A stretch of 29,153 nt of DNA from positions 1-29,153 of the forward strand of contig JBFXAN010000076.1 of NCBI GenBank assembly GCA_050184225.1, given 5' to 3'. The notes below the pieces were generated by a model that had not been told where the DNA came from, made no database searches, and saw nothing but the letters and a program-made list of their open reading frames with translations. Positions 15,543-23,159 of the stretch are shown one piece after another. The first letter of the stretch is position 1. Each line of letters begins with the position of its first letter. A program made the translations under genes and the position numbers. The DNA comes from JBFXAN01 sp050184225 (GTDB taxonomy: Bacteria; Chloroflexota; Dehalococcoidia; CAUJGQ01).

Positions 15543-16376
15543 CTACAGCGGTCTGGCGGTCGTAAACAACAAACCGCGGGCCAGGACCTCACCGGCGAGG
15601 ACACCGCCCATCGCGATGTAGAGCAGGCCGGTGGCGGACATCATCGCGCGGATGATGCTCGATTGCCAGGCCATGAAGGCAAGTGCCAGCGGGAAGATCA
15701 GGCCGACGCCCATCCGCAACCAGAAGACCGGGTTCTGCGCGAGGCCGATGTCCGGGTTCTCGACGGCGGACGGCACATAGCTGGCCGGGATGGCGATGTT
15801 GACCACGACCAGGAGGGTCTGCACGGCGAGGGCCGCGAGCAGCACCAGCGTCAGGAGATTGAGCGGCTGTTCCGGCAGGCGGGGTGTCACCAGATACCAG
15901 TGCCCCAGGGTCATCGCCATGCTCACCGCCCCGAGGCTGATGGCGCCGGCAAGCAGGCTGAGCAGCGTGCCCGCGTACCCCCAGGTCGGCAGCCGAAAAT
16001 AGCCGGCGGCGATCGCGATCGTCGCCACCCCGGCGACGGCGGTTACCCATCCCCACGGCCTGGCCGGGCCGGGGCGCTCCCGCCAGATATACCAGTTGTA
16101 GATCAGACTGGCGACGGAGAAGGCGGCCAGCGTGATCCGCATCGGCAACAACCAGCCATCGGCCAGGGGATAATCGGCAACCTCGGTCACGCCGGTGAAG
16201 GTGGCCGTCACCCAGAGCGCCGGCAGCGCCGTGCAGGGGACCAGAATCGCCCCCATCTTGAGAAAGCCCTTGGAAACGTCATTCCGCCCCGCGACGAGGA
16301 GCAGCGCCGCCTGGCAGCCAACGGCAAACTCCAGGAGCAAGAGGAACGTGGTATACGGCATCGCCGCGAGGTTCAT
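15543..16376 (-). CDS. Polytopic membrane protein of unknown function
   Basis: A 277-residue protein with about eight predicted membrane helices covering nearly its whole length, beginning FLLLLEFAVGCQAALLLVAG (about 11-30). I do not recognise the family. Features that may matter are Glu16 in the first helix, a cytoplasmic RERPGPARPWG loop, and AMTLGHWYLVTPRLPEQP (about 154-171) with a His at a helix end, a placement also seen in membrane redox or quinone-associated subunits; this is only an analogy. The ATG at 16376 has no clear ribosome site. A dyad and possible promoter lie just upstream. It is not in an obvious operon. Confidence 0.7.
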   Translation of the reverse strand: MNLAAMPYTTFLLLLEFAVGCQAALLLVAGRNDVSKGFLKMGAILVPCTALPALWVTATFTGVTEVADYPLADGWLLPMRITLAAFSVASLIYNWYIWRERPGPARPWGWVTAVAGVATIAIAAGYFRLPTWGYAGTLLSLLAGAISLGAVSMAMTLGHWYLVTPRLPEQPLNLLTLVLLAALAVQTLLVVVNIAIPASYVPSAVENPDIGLAQNPVFWLRMGVGLIFPLALAFMAWQSSIIRAMMSATGLLYIAMGGVLAGEVLARGLLFTTARPL

Positions 16377-16385
16377 GGATCACTC

Positions 16386-16407
16386 ATTTGTATCTCTTGT
16401 CACAAAT
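16386..16407. promoter_or_regulatory. Dyad ATTTGT-N10-ACAAAT upstream of membrane protein gene
   Basis: Exact 6-bp inverted repeats, 10 nt apart, lie 10-31 nt before the ATG of the membrane protein at 15543-16376. The minus strand reads TTTGTGACAAGAGATACAAA, where one half (TGTGA) resembles a CRP/FNR-family site. This is a possible operator in an AT-rich island. No regulator is identified. Confidence 0.35.
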
Positions 16408-16474
16408 ATGCTACGGCGATGGCCGGCGCCGGGCAAACATCCAACCTTGACGCTGGGTGCCCCGTCAAGTCAAT

Positions 16475-16561
16475 CACCGTGACCTGGGAGCGCGGGCATC
16501 GTGCCCGCTATGGCGTCCAGCGGCTTCGCGGGCACGTTGCCCGCGCTCCCAGGTCACGGTG
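16475..16561. repeat. 34-bp inverted repeat (33/34 match)
   Basis: 16475-16508 and 16528-16561 are reverse complements except for one position (GCATCGTGC against GCACGTTGC). The loop is 19 nt. The arms contain the internal dyad GCGGGCA...TGCCCGC, so the whole forms a cruciform or nested hairpin. It lies between the tandem epoxide hydrolase (ends 16584) and membrane protein (starts 16376) genes. Repeats with a GGGAGCGCGGGCAT core are, to my knowledge, widespread in bacterial genomes. Confidence 0.9.
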
Positions 16562-16583
16562 GATGTCCCAAGGCGTGCGGCGG

Positions 16584-17474
16584 TCAGTGACTCTGAAGAT
16601 CAGCGAGGAAGCTGATCATGGCGCGGTTCACCTCGTCCGGCTGTTCCTGCTGCGTCCAGTGCCCGCTCTCCTTGACGTGATGGAACCGCACGTTTGGCAC
16701 GAAACGCTCCATCCCGTCCGCCATCTCCGGCTTGAGCACCGGATCCTTCTCCGCCGTGATCATCAACGACGGCGCCATCACCTGCTTGTCGGCGAGGTCT
16801 TCGGTCATCTCCCAGTTCTTGTGAAAGTTCCGATAGAAGTTGATCGGGCCGCGCAGACCGCCCGCCCGAAAGGCAGCGGCGAAGACGGCGATGTCGTCGT
16901 CGGTGATCGCGTCCGGATTGCCGGCGGTCGAGCGCATCACCGCGCGCAGCGTGCCCTCGATGTCGGCCTCCATCTCCCGCTCGGCGACCCCCTCCTCCTG
17001 AAAGTGGAGGATGTAGTTGAAGCGACCGTCCGGCGCGGCCTTGAAGGCCTCGATCGGTGAGATCGGGGCACGCGGGATGAAGGGCGTGTTCAGTGCGATC
17101 ACCCGCTCGACCCGCTCCGGGTGCATCAACGCGAACTGCCAGACGATGATCCCACCCCAGTCGTGACCGACGACCACGGTCTTCTCGATGCCGAGCGCAT
17201 CGAGCAACCCGATCAGGTCGCCAACGAGATGCTGGATATCGTACGCCTCGATCGCATACGGCTTGTCTGAACCACCGTAGCCGCGCAGATCGGGGGCGAT
17301 CACACGGAACCCAGCCTCGGCCAGCGCTGGGATCTGATGACGCCAGGAGTACCACAGTTCGGGGAAGCCATGCAGAAGCAGGACGGGGTAGCCGCTGCCC
17401 TGTTCCACATAGTGCATGTTGATCCCATTGGTTTCGACGGTCGCGTGCGTCCAGGTTTCCTGTGTCGCGGTCAC
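16584..17474 (-). CDS. Alpha/beta hydrolase, soluble epoxide hydrolase-like
   Basis: A 296-residue enzyme of the epoxide hydrolase/haloalkane dehalogenase group. Seen: the oxyanion motif HGFPE (35-39) with LWYSWRHQIPAL, PDLRGYGGSDKP, the nucleophile elbow VVGHDWGG with Asp105 as nucleophile, Asp244 (TAEKDPVL) as probable acid, and His272 (KESGHWTQQEQP). Tyr154 and Tyr214 in the cap region are candidates for epoxide activation. HGFPE plus an Asp nucleophile points to epoxide hydrolysis, giving diols. The start is GTG 17474 with GAGGAG 8 nt upstream. It is apparently monocistronic. The alternative is a haloalkane or fluoroacetate dehalogenase. Confidence 0.9.
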   Translation of the reverse strand: MTATQETWTHATVETNGINMHYVEQGSGYPVLLLHGFPELWYSWRHQIPALAEAGFRVIAPDLRGYGGSDKPYAIEAYDIQHLVGDLIGLLDALGIEKTVVVGHDWGGIIVWQFALMHPERVERVIALNTPFIPRAPISPIEAFKAAPDGRFNYILHFQEEGVAEREMEADIEGTLRAVMRSTAGNPDAITDDDIAVFAAAFRAGGLRGPINFYRNFHKNWEMTEDLADKQVMAPSLMITAEKDPVLKPEMADGMERFVPNVRFHHVKESGHWTQQEQPDEVNRAMISFLADLQSH

Positions 17475-17831
17475 GGTGGGTGCTCCTCAGCGGGAATGAG
17501 GGGGAAAGGCACAGGCACCATACGCCGGGAAGGAACCGCTCACAAGGGACCAGGTCAAAGCCGCCGGTAGAGGAAAAAGAGCAGTGCGGCGACTGCCGGC
17601 ACCCCGCCTTAACCGACAATCACCGCACGTGCTCCATCTTTACCATGGCAACCGGCCGCTGGGACCGGATCACCCGATGGTGGTAAAACGACCGATTCTC
17701 GGCTACCTCGATCAACTTGACCGATTAACCGTTGATCTGCCACCCCGATCCTGGTTTACTTCCTTCAGGTCGGACGACGGAACGTACTACCACCCCACCC
17801 CGCCACCGGAGACCGCCGACCGACCCGCACG

Positions 17832-17864
17832 ATGCCCACGCACCTGGGGAGGGAGCGTGGGCAT
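17832..17864. other. 10-bp perfect hairpin in an otherwise empty 432-bp gap
   Basis: The gap 17475-17906 has no convincing gene; open frames there show no recognisable protein. Its clearest feature is ATGCCCACGC (17832-17841) pairing exactly with GCGTGGGCAT (17855-17864) around a 13-nt loop, 43 nt beyond the stop of the minus-strand aminotransferase gene. No U-run follows, so it would be at best a weak or factor-assisted terminator. The rest of the gap probably holds the promoter of the epoxide hydrolase gene. Confidence 0.5.
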
Positions 17865-17906
17865 TGTTGCGTCTGCCGCGGGTCCTCCGCGTACACACGC
17901 GGCCAT

Positions 17907-19058
17907 TCACGACGCGCGGACCGCCACACCCGTGACGATCGGCTGGAGGGCCGCAAGACCGCGGTCGACATCCGCCTCGTCGTTCCAGATATGGGTCGAG
18001 ATCCGGATTCGTCCGCTGTAGCCGCTGACCAGAATGTTCTCGCCCGCCAATCGCTCGGCGATCGACTCGGGGTTCTCCACCCAGAAGCAATTGTTCCCCG
18101 CCCGCCAGCGTGGGTCCGATGGCGTCGCCAGCGGCACACCTAACAAGCGCAGACCCTCGTGCATCCGCGCGCTCAGGTCACGAACATGGGCGTACACCTG
18201 ATCCAGGCCAAGGTCGAGCAGGTAGCCGAGCGCGACATCGAGGTAGACGATCGCCATCCACGGGGGATTGCCTGCCTCCAGCCGCTCCGCCGTCGGCTTC
18301 CACACCGGCGTCAGCGGGTCATTGGCCGGACCCAGGGCATCGGTCACGCTCCGCCAGCCAACGATCGCCGGTTCCAGTTCCGGTACCCGCTCGCGGTTCC
18401 AGACGACGGTGGCGACGCCCTGGCAGCCGAGCAGCCACTTATATGTCGCGGAGACGGCAAAGTCACACAGTCGTGCCGGCACGGGCGCTGCCCCGGCGGC
18501 ATGGGTCACGTCGGCGTAGAGCATTGCGTTGCCGCCATCGGCAATCTGCCGCAGCGCCTCAAGGTTGTGCTGGATGCCGGTCAGATAGTTGACCTGGCTG
18601 ACCGCAATCAGCCGCGTGCGCTCGTTCACCGCCGCCCGGAAGTGCGCCTCATCCGGCGACCAGTCCGCGTGGCGAATCACGCGGATCTCGACACCCCGGT
18701 CGCGGAGGCGGGTCCAGGGAAGGAGTGAGGAAAGAAACTCGACATCCTCCAGGACAATGTTGTCGCCGGATTGCCAGGGGAGGGACAGCGCGATCTGGCT
18801 TGCACCATCGGCCACCGACGAGGCGAAGGCGATCTCTGCCGGCGTGACCCCGAACAGGACGGCGGCCCGCTCCTTACAACGGTCGTAGGCATCCTGCTTG
18901 GCCCGGTAGTCGGGCGTGCCCAAACCAGACCGTCCCTTCAGACGGATGTATCGTTCGACCGCCGTCAACTGCGCGCGCAGGGAAGGTGACTCGCCGCCGG
19001 CAGCGAGATGCACCAGACCGTCGAGGTTGAGGAAATCGGAGTGTGGCGCCAGCCTCAT
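17907..19058 (-). CDS. Class-V aminotransferase fold PLP enzyme
   Basis: A 383-residue PLP enzyme of fold type I, class-V group (cysteine desulfurase, kynureninase and isopenicillin-N epimerase relatives). Lys207 in SATYKWLLGCQG is the expected PLP Schiff-base lysine, Asp183 in LYADVTHAAGA the pyridine-nitrogen partner, and FASSVADGASQIAL (about 78-91) the phosphate-side loop. The C-terminal SGYSGRIRISTHIWNDEADV is typical. There is no Cys-containing mobile loop as in IscS/SufS, so sulfur transfer is less likely. The substrate is unknown. The start is ATG 19058 with AGGAGG upstream; a longer reading from 19097 lacks a site. The divergent SDR gene starts 119 nt away. Confidence 0.88.
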   Translation of the reverse strand: MRLAPHSDFLNLDGLVHLAAGGESPSLRAQLTAVERYIRLKGRSGLGTPDYRAKQDAYDRCKERAAVLFGVTPAEIAFASSVADGASQIALSLPWQSGDNIVLEDVEFLSSLLPWTRLRDRGVEIRVIRHADWSPDEAHFRAAVNERTRLIAVSQVNYLTGIQHNLEALRQIADGGNAMLYADVTHAAGAAPVPARLCDFAVSATYKWLLGCQGVATVVWNRERVPELEPAIVGWRSVTDALGPANDPLTPVWKPTAERLEAGNPPWMAIVYLDVALGYLLDLGLDQVYAHVRDLSARMHEGLRLLGVPLATPSDPRWRAGNNCFWVENPESIAERLAGENILVSGYSGRIRISTHIWNDEADVDRGLAALQPIVTGVAVRAS

Positions 19059-19177
19059 CGTGAGCCTCCTGGACACGAATCGTGAATCGTCGGGCACGGA
19101 CAGAATACGCCTCGCCGGGACCGCTTGCTTCTATCCGCCATTCCCGATTCGCTATTCGCCAGATCGGAGGTGGCTGC

Positions 19178-19942
19178 ATGGGAAGTCTCGATGGTCAGGT
19201 GGCGCTGGTGACAGGCGCGGGGACGGGCATCGGCCGGGCGGTGGCGGAGGTGTTCGCGCGAGAGGGGGCGCGGGTCGCGCTCAACGGGCGGCGTCAGCCG
19301 CCGCTGGAGGAAACAGCCGGCCTCGTCTCGCAGGCCGGTGGTGAGGCGCTCATCGTCCCGGGCGACCTGACCAACGATCAGTCGGTCGAGCGCATCTCGC
19401 GCGCCGTGCTGGAGCAGTGGGGGCGAATCGACCTACTCGTCAACAACGCCGGCCTGAACGTGCCGCAACGGGCGATGGCGGACCTGAGTGCCGAGGACTG
19501 GCGGGCGGTGATCGACGCCGACCTAACGGCGCCGTTTCTCCTCTGCCGGGCGGTGCTGCCATCGATGCGAGAGCGGCGGCACGGCACGATCATCAACATC
19601 TCGTCGATGGCCGGGAAGCGAAGCAGCCTGCTCTCAGGTCCGGCCTATGGTGCCGCCAAAGCCGGCCTCAACTCCTTCACCGACTCGCTCAACCTGGCCG
19701 AGCGGGCGAACGGCATCCGCGCCTGCGTAATCTGTCCCGGCGAAGTCGCCACCCCGATCATGAAATTGCGCCCGCATCCGCCGTCCGACGAAGCGATGGC
19801 GACGATGCTGCAACCGGAGGATGTCGCCGCCGCCGCACTGCTGGTCGCGGCCCTGCCCCACCGCGCCACGATCGACGAGATCCTGATCCGTCCGACCGTG
19901 CTGCGCGATGTGACCGAGGACCGGCGGAGAGCAGAAGGGTGA
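19178..19942 (+). CDS. SDR-family oxidoreductase
   Basis: A 254-residue classical short-chain dehydrogenase/reductase. Seen: the cofactor motif TGAGTGIG (12-19), NNAG (89-92), catalytic Ser143 (NISSMAG), Tyr157 and Lys161 (YGAAK), and the VICPGEVATP segment after them. NGRR at 36-39, following the second strand, favours NADP(H). It is similar in type to 3-oxoacyl-ACP reductases, but the substrate cannot be set. CGGAGG lies 7-8 nt before the ATG; the reading extended to 19082 covers the intergenic region and is rejected. It is divergent from the aminotransferase and is followed by a GC-rich repeat. Confidence 0.92.
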   Translation: MGSLDGQVALVTGAGTGIGRAVAEVFAREGARVALNGRRQPPLEETAGLVSQAGGEALIVPGDLTNDQSVERISRAVLEQWGRIDLLVNNAGLNVPQRAMADLSAEDWRAVIDADLTAPFLLCRAVLPSMRERRHGTIINISSMAGKRSSLLSGPAYGAAKAGLNSFTDSLNLAERANGIRACVICPGEVATPIMKLRPHPPSDEAMATMLQPEDVAAAALLVAALPHRATIDEILIRPTVLRDVTEDRRRAEG

Positions 19943-19954
19943 TAACGAAGCAGA

Positions 19955-20116
19955 CCCCTCCCCCCGCTGACGCGCGGAGAGGGGAGTACGGTCAGACGGT
20001 GGGTGCCAGCGTCATCCTCGCGGCAGGCTGGCGGATGGAACGGTCTGTGTTGGCACCCCAGATCCGGCGAGGCACCCCTCCCCCCGCTGCCGCGCGGAGA
20101 GGGGCCGGGGGAGGGG
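19955..20116. repeat. GC-rich repeat element, two direct units
   Basis: A 30-bp unit, CCCCTCCCCCCGCTGACGCG continuing to GGAGAGGGG, occurs at 19955-19984 and again with one change at 20075-20104. The second copy is extended by CCGGGGGAGGGG. Each unit is itself a dyad. The 90-bp centre includes TTGGCACCCC and CCGGCGAGGCA, the latter shared with the element at 28832. It fills the gap between the convergent SDR and phasin-like genes and could act in 3'-end formation. Confidence 0.88.
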
Positions 20117-20123
20117 TCCGTCC

Positions 20124-20579
20124 CTACGCCTTCTTCCCGTTCTTCTGCCCCCGCAGCTCGCCGATGCCTTCCTCGGCCCGCTGCGCGATCTCCGTCTGCG
20201 CTCCGCGGAATTCCTCGAACGCCGTCTGGAAGACGCGGGCGGCATGCTCTTGCGTCTTCAGGCCGGTCTCCGTCCACAGCTGGTATCCGGCGCGGGTTGC
20301 GTCGCCGGCGCGAGTGATGAAGGTGAACGGCGTCGGGGTGGCCTCCTCGGCGGTGGCGGAGGATTGGGCCTCGTCGACCGCGCGCTTGATCAGGGACGCG
20401 ATCTCCTGCTGCGCGCCGAGCGTCTCGTCGATCCAGACGCGGGCGACACGGGCCAGTCGCTCGTTCGTGTGCAGCGAGGCGTCCACCCAGCCGAGATAGA
20501 GGTTCGTGGCGGTGGCGTAGTAGTTGGTGGCGGATTCAGTCACCATGGTCGTCGTCAGTCCTTTCGTGGTCGCGTTCAT
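20124..20579 (-). CDS. Phasin-like protein
   Basis: A 151-residue, Cys-free, mostly helical protein with amphipathic stretches (ARVWIDETLGAQQEIASLIKRAVDEAQ) and a Lys-rich end (GQKNGKKA). Length, composition and helix-linker-helix layout suit the phasins, which coat polyhydroxyalkanoate granules. The call is strengthened by its neighbour: the ATG at 20579 overlaps the stop of a PhaQ-like repressor (ATGA), the arrangement of a repressor with its granule-protein target. A second ATG at 20546 is possible. No PHA synthase (phaC/phaR) lies in the window. An alternative is another helical granule- or membrane-associated protein. Sequence identity to a named phasin was not testable. Confidence 0.65.
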   Translation of the reverse strand: MNATTKGLTTTMVTESATNYYATATNLYLGWVDASLHTNERLARVARVWIDETLGAQQEIASLIKRAVDEAQSSATAEEATPTPFTFITRAGDATRAGYQLWTETGLKTQEHAARVFQTAFEEFRGAQTEIAQRAEEGIGELRGQKNGKKA

Positions 20580-21022
20580 GCCGTTCGGCCACTTGTGCGC
20601 GGGCCGGATGCGCCGTCACCGCCGGTAGATTCGGCGGCGTCCGTAGCCGGCGGCGCGGTTGCACCCGTCCCGGCATACAGCTCGAAGAATCGGTCCAGGA
20701 ATCGTTGGTAGGTGCCGAGGGCGTCCGCCCACTGGCTGAGGAACTGCTCACCCGACTCGGTGATGCGATAGGTGCGGCGCGCCGGGCCGGCATCGCTTGT
20801 CTCCCACGAGGAGAGAACCAGACCCTCCCGCTCCATCTGCCGTAGCGTACGGTAGACGGTCGCCGGATCCACCGTTGCGAAGCCGAGCATCGTCAGGGTC
20901 TGCATGATCTGATAACCGTGCGCCGACCAGTTCTTGAGGAACAGCAGGACATACGGCACGAGCAGGTTGCGCGGCAACCCCAACGGCGGGACCGAACCAT
21001 CGTCATGCTTGCGAGCCGGCAC
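20576..21022 (-). CDS. phaQ: PadR-family regulator, PhaQ-like PHB-responsive repressor
   Basis: A 148-residue winged-helix protein. Residues ~16-90 carry the PadR domain: LVPYVLLFLKNWSAHGYQI, ATVYRTLRQMEREGLV and the wing SDAGPARRTYRITESGEQFL. The C-terminal helix (LGTYQRFLDRFFELY) is the dimer arm; the last 25 residues are low-complexity. The NLLVPYVLLFLKNWSAHGY block is what I recall from PhaQ, the poly-beta-hydroxybutyrate-responsive repressor of Bacillus that controls phaP. I set the start at GTG 21022, because GGAGG lies 6 nt upstream; the reading from 21097 would include the promoter. It overlaps the phasin-like gene by 4 nt. It is likely autoregulated through the dyad at its promoter. 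Confidence 0.78.
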   Translation of the reverse strand: MPARKHDDGSVPPLGLPRNLLVPYVLLFLKNWSAHGYQIMQTLTMLGFATVDPATVYRTLRQMEREGLVLSSWETSDAGPARRTYRITESGEQFLSQWADALGTYQRFLDRFFELYAGTGATAPPATDAAESTGGDGASGPRTSGRTA

Positions 21023-21040
21023 GGCGGTCCTCCATCTATA

Positions 21041-21072
21041 TGCATTTTGCACGTAGATGCTTGCTTCGTCAA
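21041..21072 (-). promoter_or_regulatory. phaQ-like promoter with overlapping dyad operator
   Basis: On the minus strand TTGACG (-35, 21067-21072) and CAAAAT (-10, 21044-21049) are 17 nt apart, ~22 nt before the GTG. The -10 is embedded in TGCAAAATGCA (21041-21051), a perfect TGCA-N3-TGCA dyad. This is the position expected for a repressor that blocks RNA polymerase. Autoregulation is inferred. Confidence 0.5.
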
Positions 21073-21148
21073 GCCCACGTGTCACCTCGTCCCTCACACC
21101 GTGCTACGCTCTTCACGAGAGGGGCAGTCTCAAGTGGAGCAGGGAACG

Positions 21149-22420
21149 ATGGACCTGATCACCCCACGACGGAAGACGCGGATTGTGCGAGTGGGCGCCG
21201 CCGTGATCGGCGGCGACGCGCCCGTGCTCGTCCAGTCGATGATCACCGAGGAAACCAAGAACGTCGATGCCTGTGTCGCGCAGATCATCGCGATGTATGA
21301 GGCAGGCTGCGAGCTGGTGCGGGTGACGACGCCCACCCTTGCCGATGCCCACTGCCTCGGTGAGATCAAGGCGAAGCTCGACGCTCGTGGATATACCATC
21401 CCGCTCGTCGCCGATGTCCATCACCAGGGCACCGAGATCGCGGTCGCCGTCGCTCAGTTCGTCGACAAGGTACGGATCAACCCCGGCCTCTTCGTCTACC
21501 GCCGGCCGCGCGGCCGCGCCGAAGAGTACTCCGAGGACGAGCACCGCGCCGAGCTCGAAGCGATCGAGGAGTCGATGCTGCCCGTGATCGAGGTCTGCAA
21601 GCAGCGCGACATCGCCATGCGGATCGGCGTCAACCACGGCTCGCTCGCCGAGCGGATGCTCGTCACCCATGGCGACACGCCGCAGGGCATGGTCGAGTCG
21701 GCGATGGAGTATCTGCGCCTCTGCGAAAGGCACGGCTATCGTAATCTCGTCATCTCACTGAAGGCGTCGCGCGTGCCGGTAATGATCGCGGCCAACCGGC
21801 TGATGGTCGCGCGGATGGCTGAGGAAGGGATGGACTACCCGCTCCACCTCGGTGTCACCGAGGCGGGGGATGGTCAGTACGCCCGGATCAAGTCCACCTC
21901 CGGCATCGCCACGCTCCTCGCCGAGGGCATCGGCGACACGATCCGCGTCTCCCTCGCCGAAGATCCGATCAACGAACTGCCCGTCTGCTACGAGATCCTC
22001 CAGGCGTTGGGCCTGCGCCGCACACAGGTCGAGTTCGTCGCCTGCCCCGGTTGCGGCCGGACGAAGTTCGATCTGCCCACCGTGCTGCACGAGGTACGCG
22101 AGGCCACCCGGCACCTTGTCGGCCTCAACATCGCCGTGATGGGTTGCATCGTCAACGGCCCCGGTGAGATGGCGGACGCCGACTACGGCTACGTCGGCAA
22201 GGCCGGCGGCAAGATCGCCCTCTATCGCGGCCGTGAGGTCGTCAAAGAGAGCATCCCGCAGGAGCGCGGCGTCGAAGAACTCGTCGCCCTGATCCAGTCC
22301 GACGGCAAATGGGTCGACCCACCGGAAGGCGCACCGACGCCGTCAGGTTCCAAGCCGGAGACGGCTGGCCTCGGCCGCGGGAAGTACCTCAACACCATCC
22401 CGCTGACGCCCGTACACTAG
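21149..22420 (+). CDS. ispG: 4-hydroxy-3-methylbut-2-en-1-yl diphosphate synthase (IspG/GcpE)
   Basis: The [4Fe-4S] enzyme of the methylerythritol phosphate pathway that converts MEcPP to HMBPP for isoprenoid synthesis. A 423-residue protein. Seen: the N-terminal TIM-barrel block VGGVIIGGD-like VGAAVIGGDAPVLVQSM, RVTTPTLADA and PLVADVHHQG; in the C-terminal domain the cluster ligands Cys299 and Cys302 (ACPGCGRT), Cys333 (MGCIVNGPGE) and Glu340. The start is ATG 21149 with GGAGCAGGGA upstream; the much longer open frame from 20918 crosses the phaQ-like gene and is rejected. It is divergent from phaQ with 126 nt between starts. The flavodoxin/ferredoxin partner is not visible. Confidence 0.97.
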   Translation: MDLITPRRKTRIVRVGAAVIGGDAPVLVQSMITEETKNVDACVAQIIAMYEAGCELVRVTTPTLADAHCLGEIKAKLDARGYTIPLVADVHHQGTEIAVAVAQFVDKVRINPGLFVYRRPRGRAEEYSEDEHRAELEAIEESMLPVIEVCKQRDIAMRIGVNHGSLAERMLVTHGDTPQGMVESAMEYLRLCERHGYRNLVISLKASRVPVMIAANRLMVARMAEEGMDYPLHLGVTEAGDGQYARIKSTSGIATLLAEGIGDTIRVSLAEDPINELPVCYEILQALGLRRTQVEFVACPGCGRTKFDLPTVLHEVREATRHLVGLNIAVMGCIVNGPGEMADADYGYVGKAGGKIALYRGREVVKESIPQERGVEELVALIQSDGKWVDPPEGAPTPSGSKPETAGLGRGKYLNTIPLTPVH

Positions 22421-22492
22421 CGCGAAAATGATCCGGTCGCGTGCATTGGTGACATGCCGCGACCGTCGTCCCATACCCAAGAGCGTGTTGAG

Positions 22493-23080
22493 ATGACTAT
22501 CACGGTTCGCGACCGTTCCCTGACGCTTCAGCAGTTTCTGGCACTGCCGGAGGTCGAGCCTGCCCTGGAATACTTCAACGGGAAGGTGACGCAAAAGGTG
22601 TCTCCGCTGGGTGAGCATGGCCGGCTACAGTCGAAGTTCACGGAAATGTTGAACGGACACGCCGAACCGCGCCGGTTGGGAATGGCGTTCACCGAGATTC
22701 GGGCGACATTCGCCGGGGCCTCGCGGGTGCCGGACATCGCCGTCTATCGATGGGACCGCATCCCACGGACGGCGACGGGAAGGATCGCGCGGTACTTCCG
22801 AACGCCGCCCGATATCGCCGTCGAGATCCTCTCCCCCGGTCAGTCGCTGCCAAAACTCGCCGACAAGTGCCGTTGGTTTGTCGCCAACGGCGTCGCCATC
22901 GCTCTGCTGGTCAACGATCGATCGGAGACGATCACCCGATTCGCCTCGGACGGCACCGAGCAGCGACTCGCCAAAGACGACAGGATTGACCTCGACCAGG
23001 TACTGCCCGGGTTCTCCCTCACCGTCCGGGCGCTGTTCGACACCCTCCAGATCGATCCGCCGCGTCGTCACCGGGCCTGA
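22493..23080 (+). CDS. Uma2-family PD-(D/E)XK nuclease-fold protein
   Basis: A 195-residue Uma2/DUF820 protein. Seen: LTLQQFLALPE (10-20) and EYFNGKVTQKVSP (26-38) typical of the N-terminus, the nuclease core VPDIAVYRW with Asp81, DIAVEILSPGQS with Glu111, and Lys125 in LADKCRWFVANG. These are the expected metal and catalytic positions. The family is much expanded in cyanobacteria and Chloroflexota, often in many copies per genome, and its cellular role is unclear. The start is taken at ATG 22493, which fits the family N-terminus; ATG 22454 in the same frame is possible. It has its own gap of 72 nt after ispG. Confidence 0.88.
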   Translation: MTITVRDRSLTLQQFLALPEVEPALEYFNGKVTQKVSPLGEHGRLQSKFTEMLNGHAEPRRLGMAFTEIRATFAGASRVPDIAVYRWDRIPRTATGRIARYFRTPPDIAVEILSPGQSLPKLADKCRWFVANGVAIALLVNDRSETITRFASDGTEQRLAKDDRIDLDQVLPGFSLTVRALFDTLQIDPPRRHRA

Positions 23081-23089
23081 TCGCCGAGT

Positions 23090-23145
23090 CGCAGAGAACG
23101 CAAAGAAGAACATTGAACTCTTTGCGTTCCTTTGCGTCCTCTGCG
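23090..23145. repeat. Imperfect inverted repeat (CGCAGAG/CTCTGCG type)
   Basis: CGCAGAGAACGCAAAGAA (from 23090) pairs with TTCCTTTGCGTCCTCTGCG (23127-23145) with two mismatches. The right arm has an extra partial copy on either side (CTTTGCGTT before, GTCTTTGCGG after). It lies between the convergent Uma2 and unknown genes. Short CTTTGCGTCCTCTGCG elements occur in many genomes, from memory. Confidence 0.8.
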
Positions 23146-23159
23146 TCTTTGCGGTTCAA

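Noticed and set aside
17584..18021. A 145-codon plus-strand open frame after the epoxide hydrolase gene
   Set aside because: Half of it is antisense to the aminotransferase, and the rest is Pro/Arg-rich with no recognisable fold or ribosome site.
19955..20116. Possible CRISPR array from repeated 30-bp units
   Set aside because: Only two units, 90 bp apart, each a GC-rich dyad, with no cas genes; it matches an intergenic repeat family.
20918..21148. A long N-terminal extension of IspG
   Set aside because: It crosses the divergent PadR gene and promoter, has no ribosome site, and the family N-terminus fits ATG 21149.
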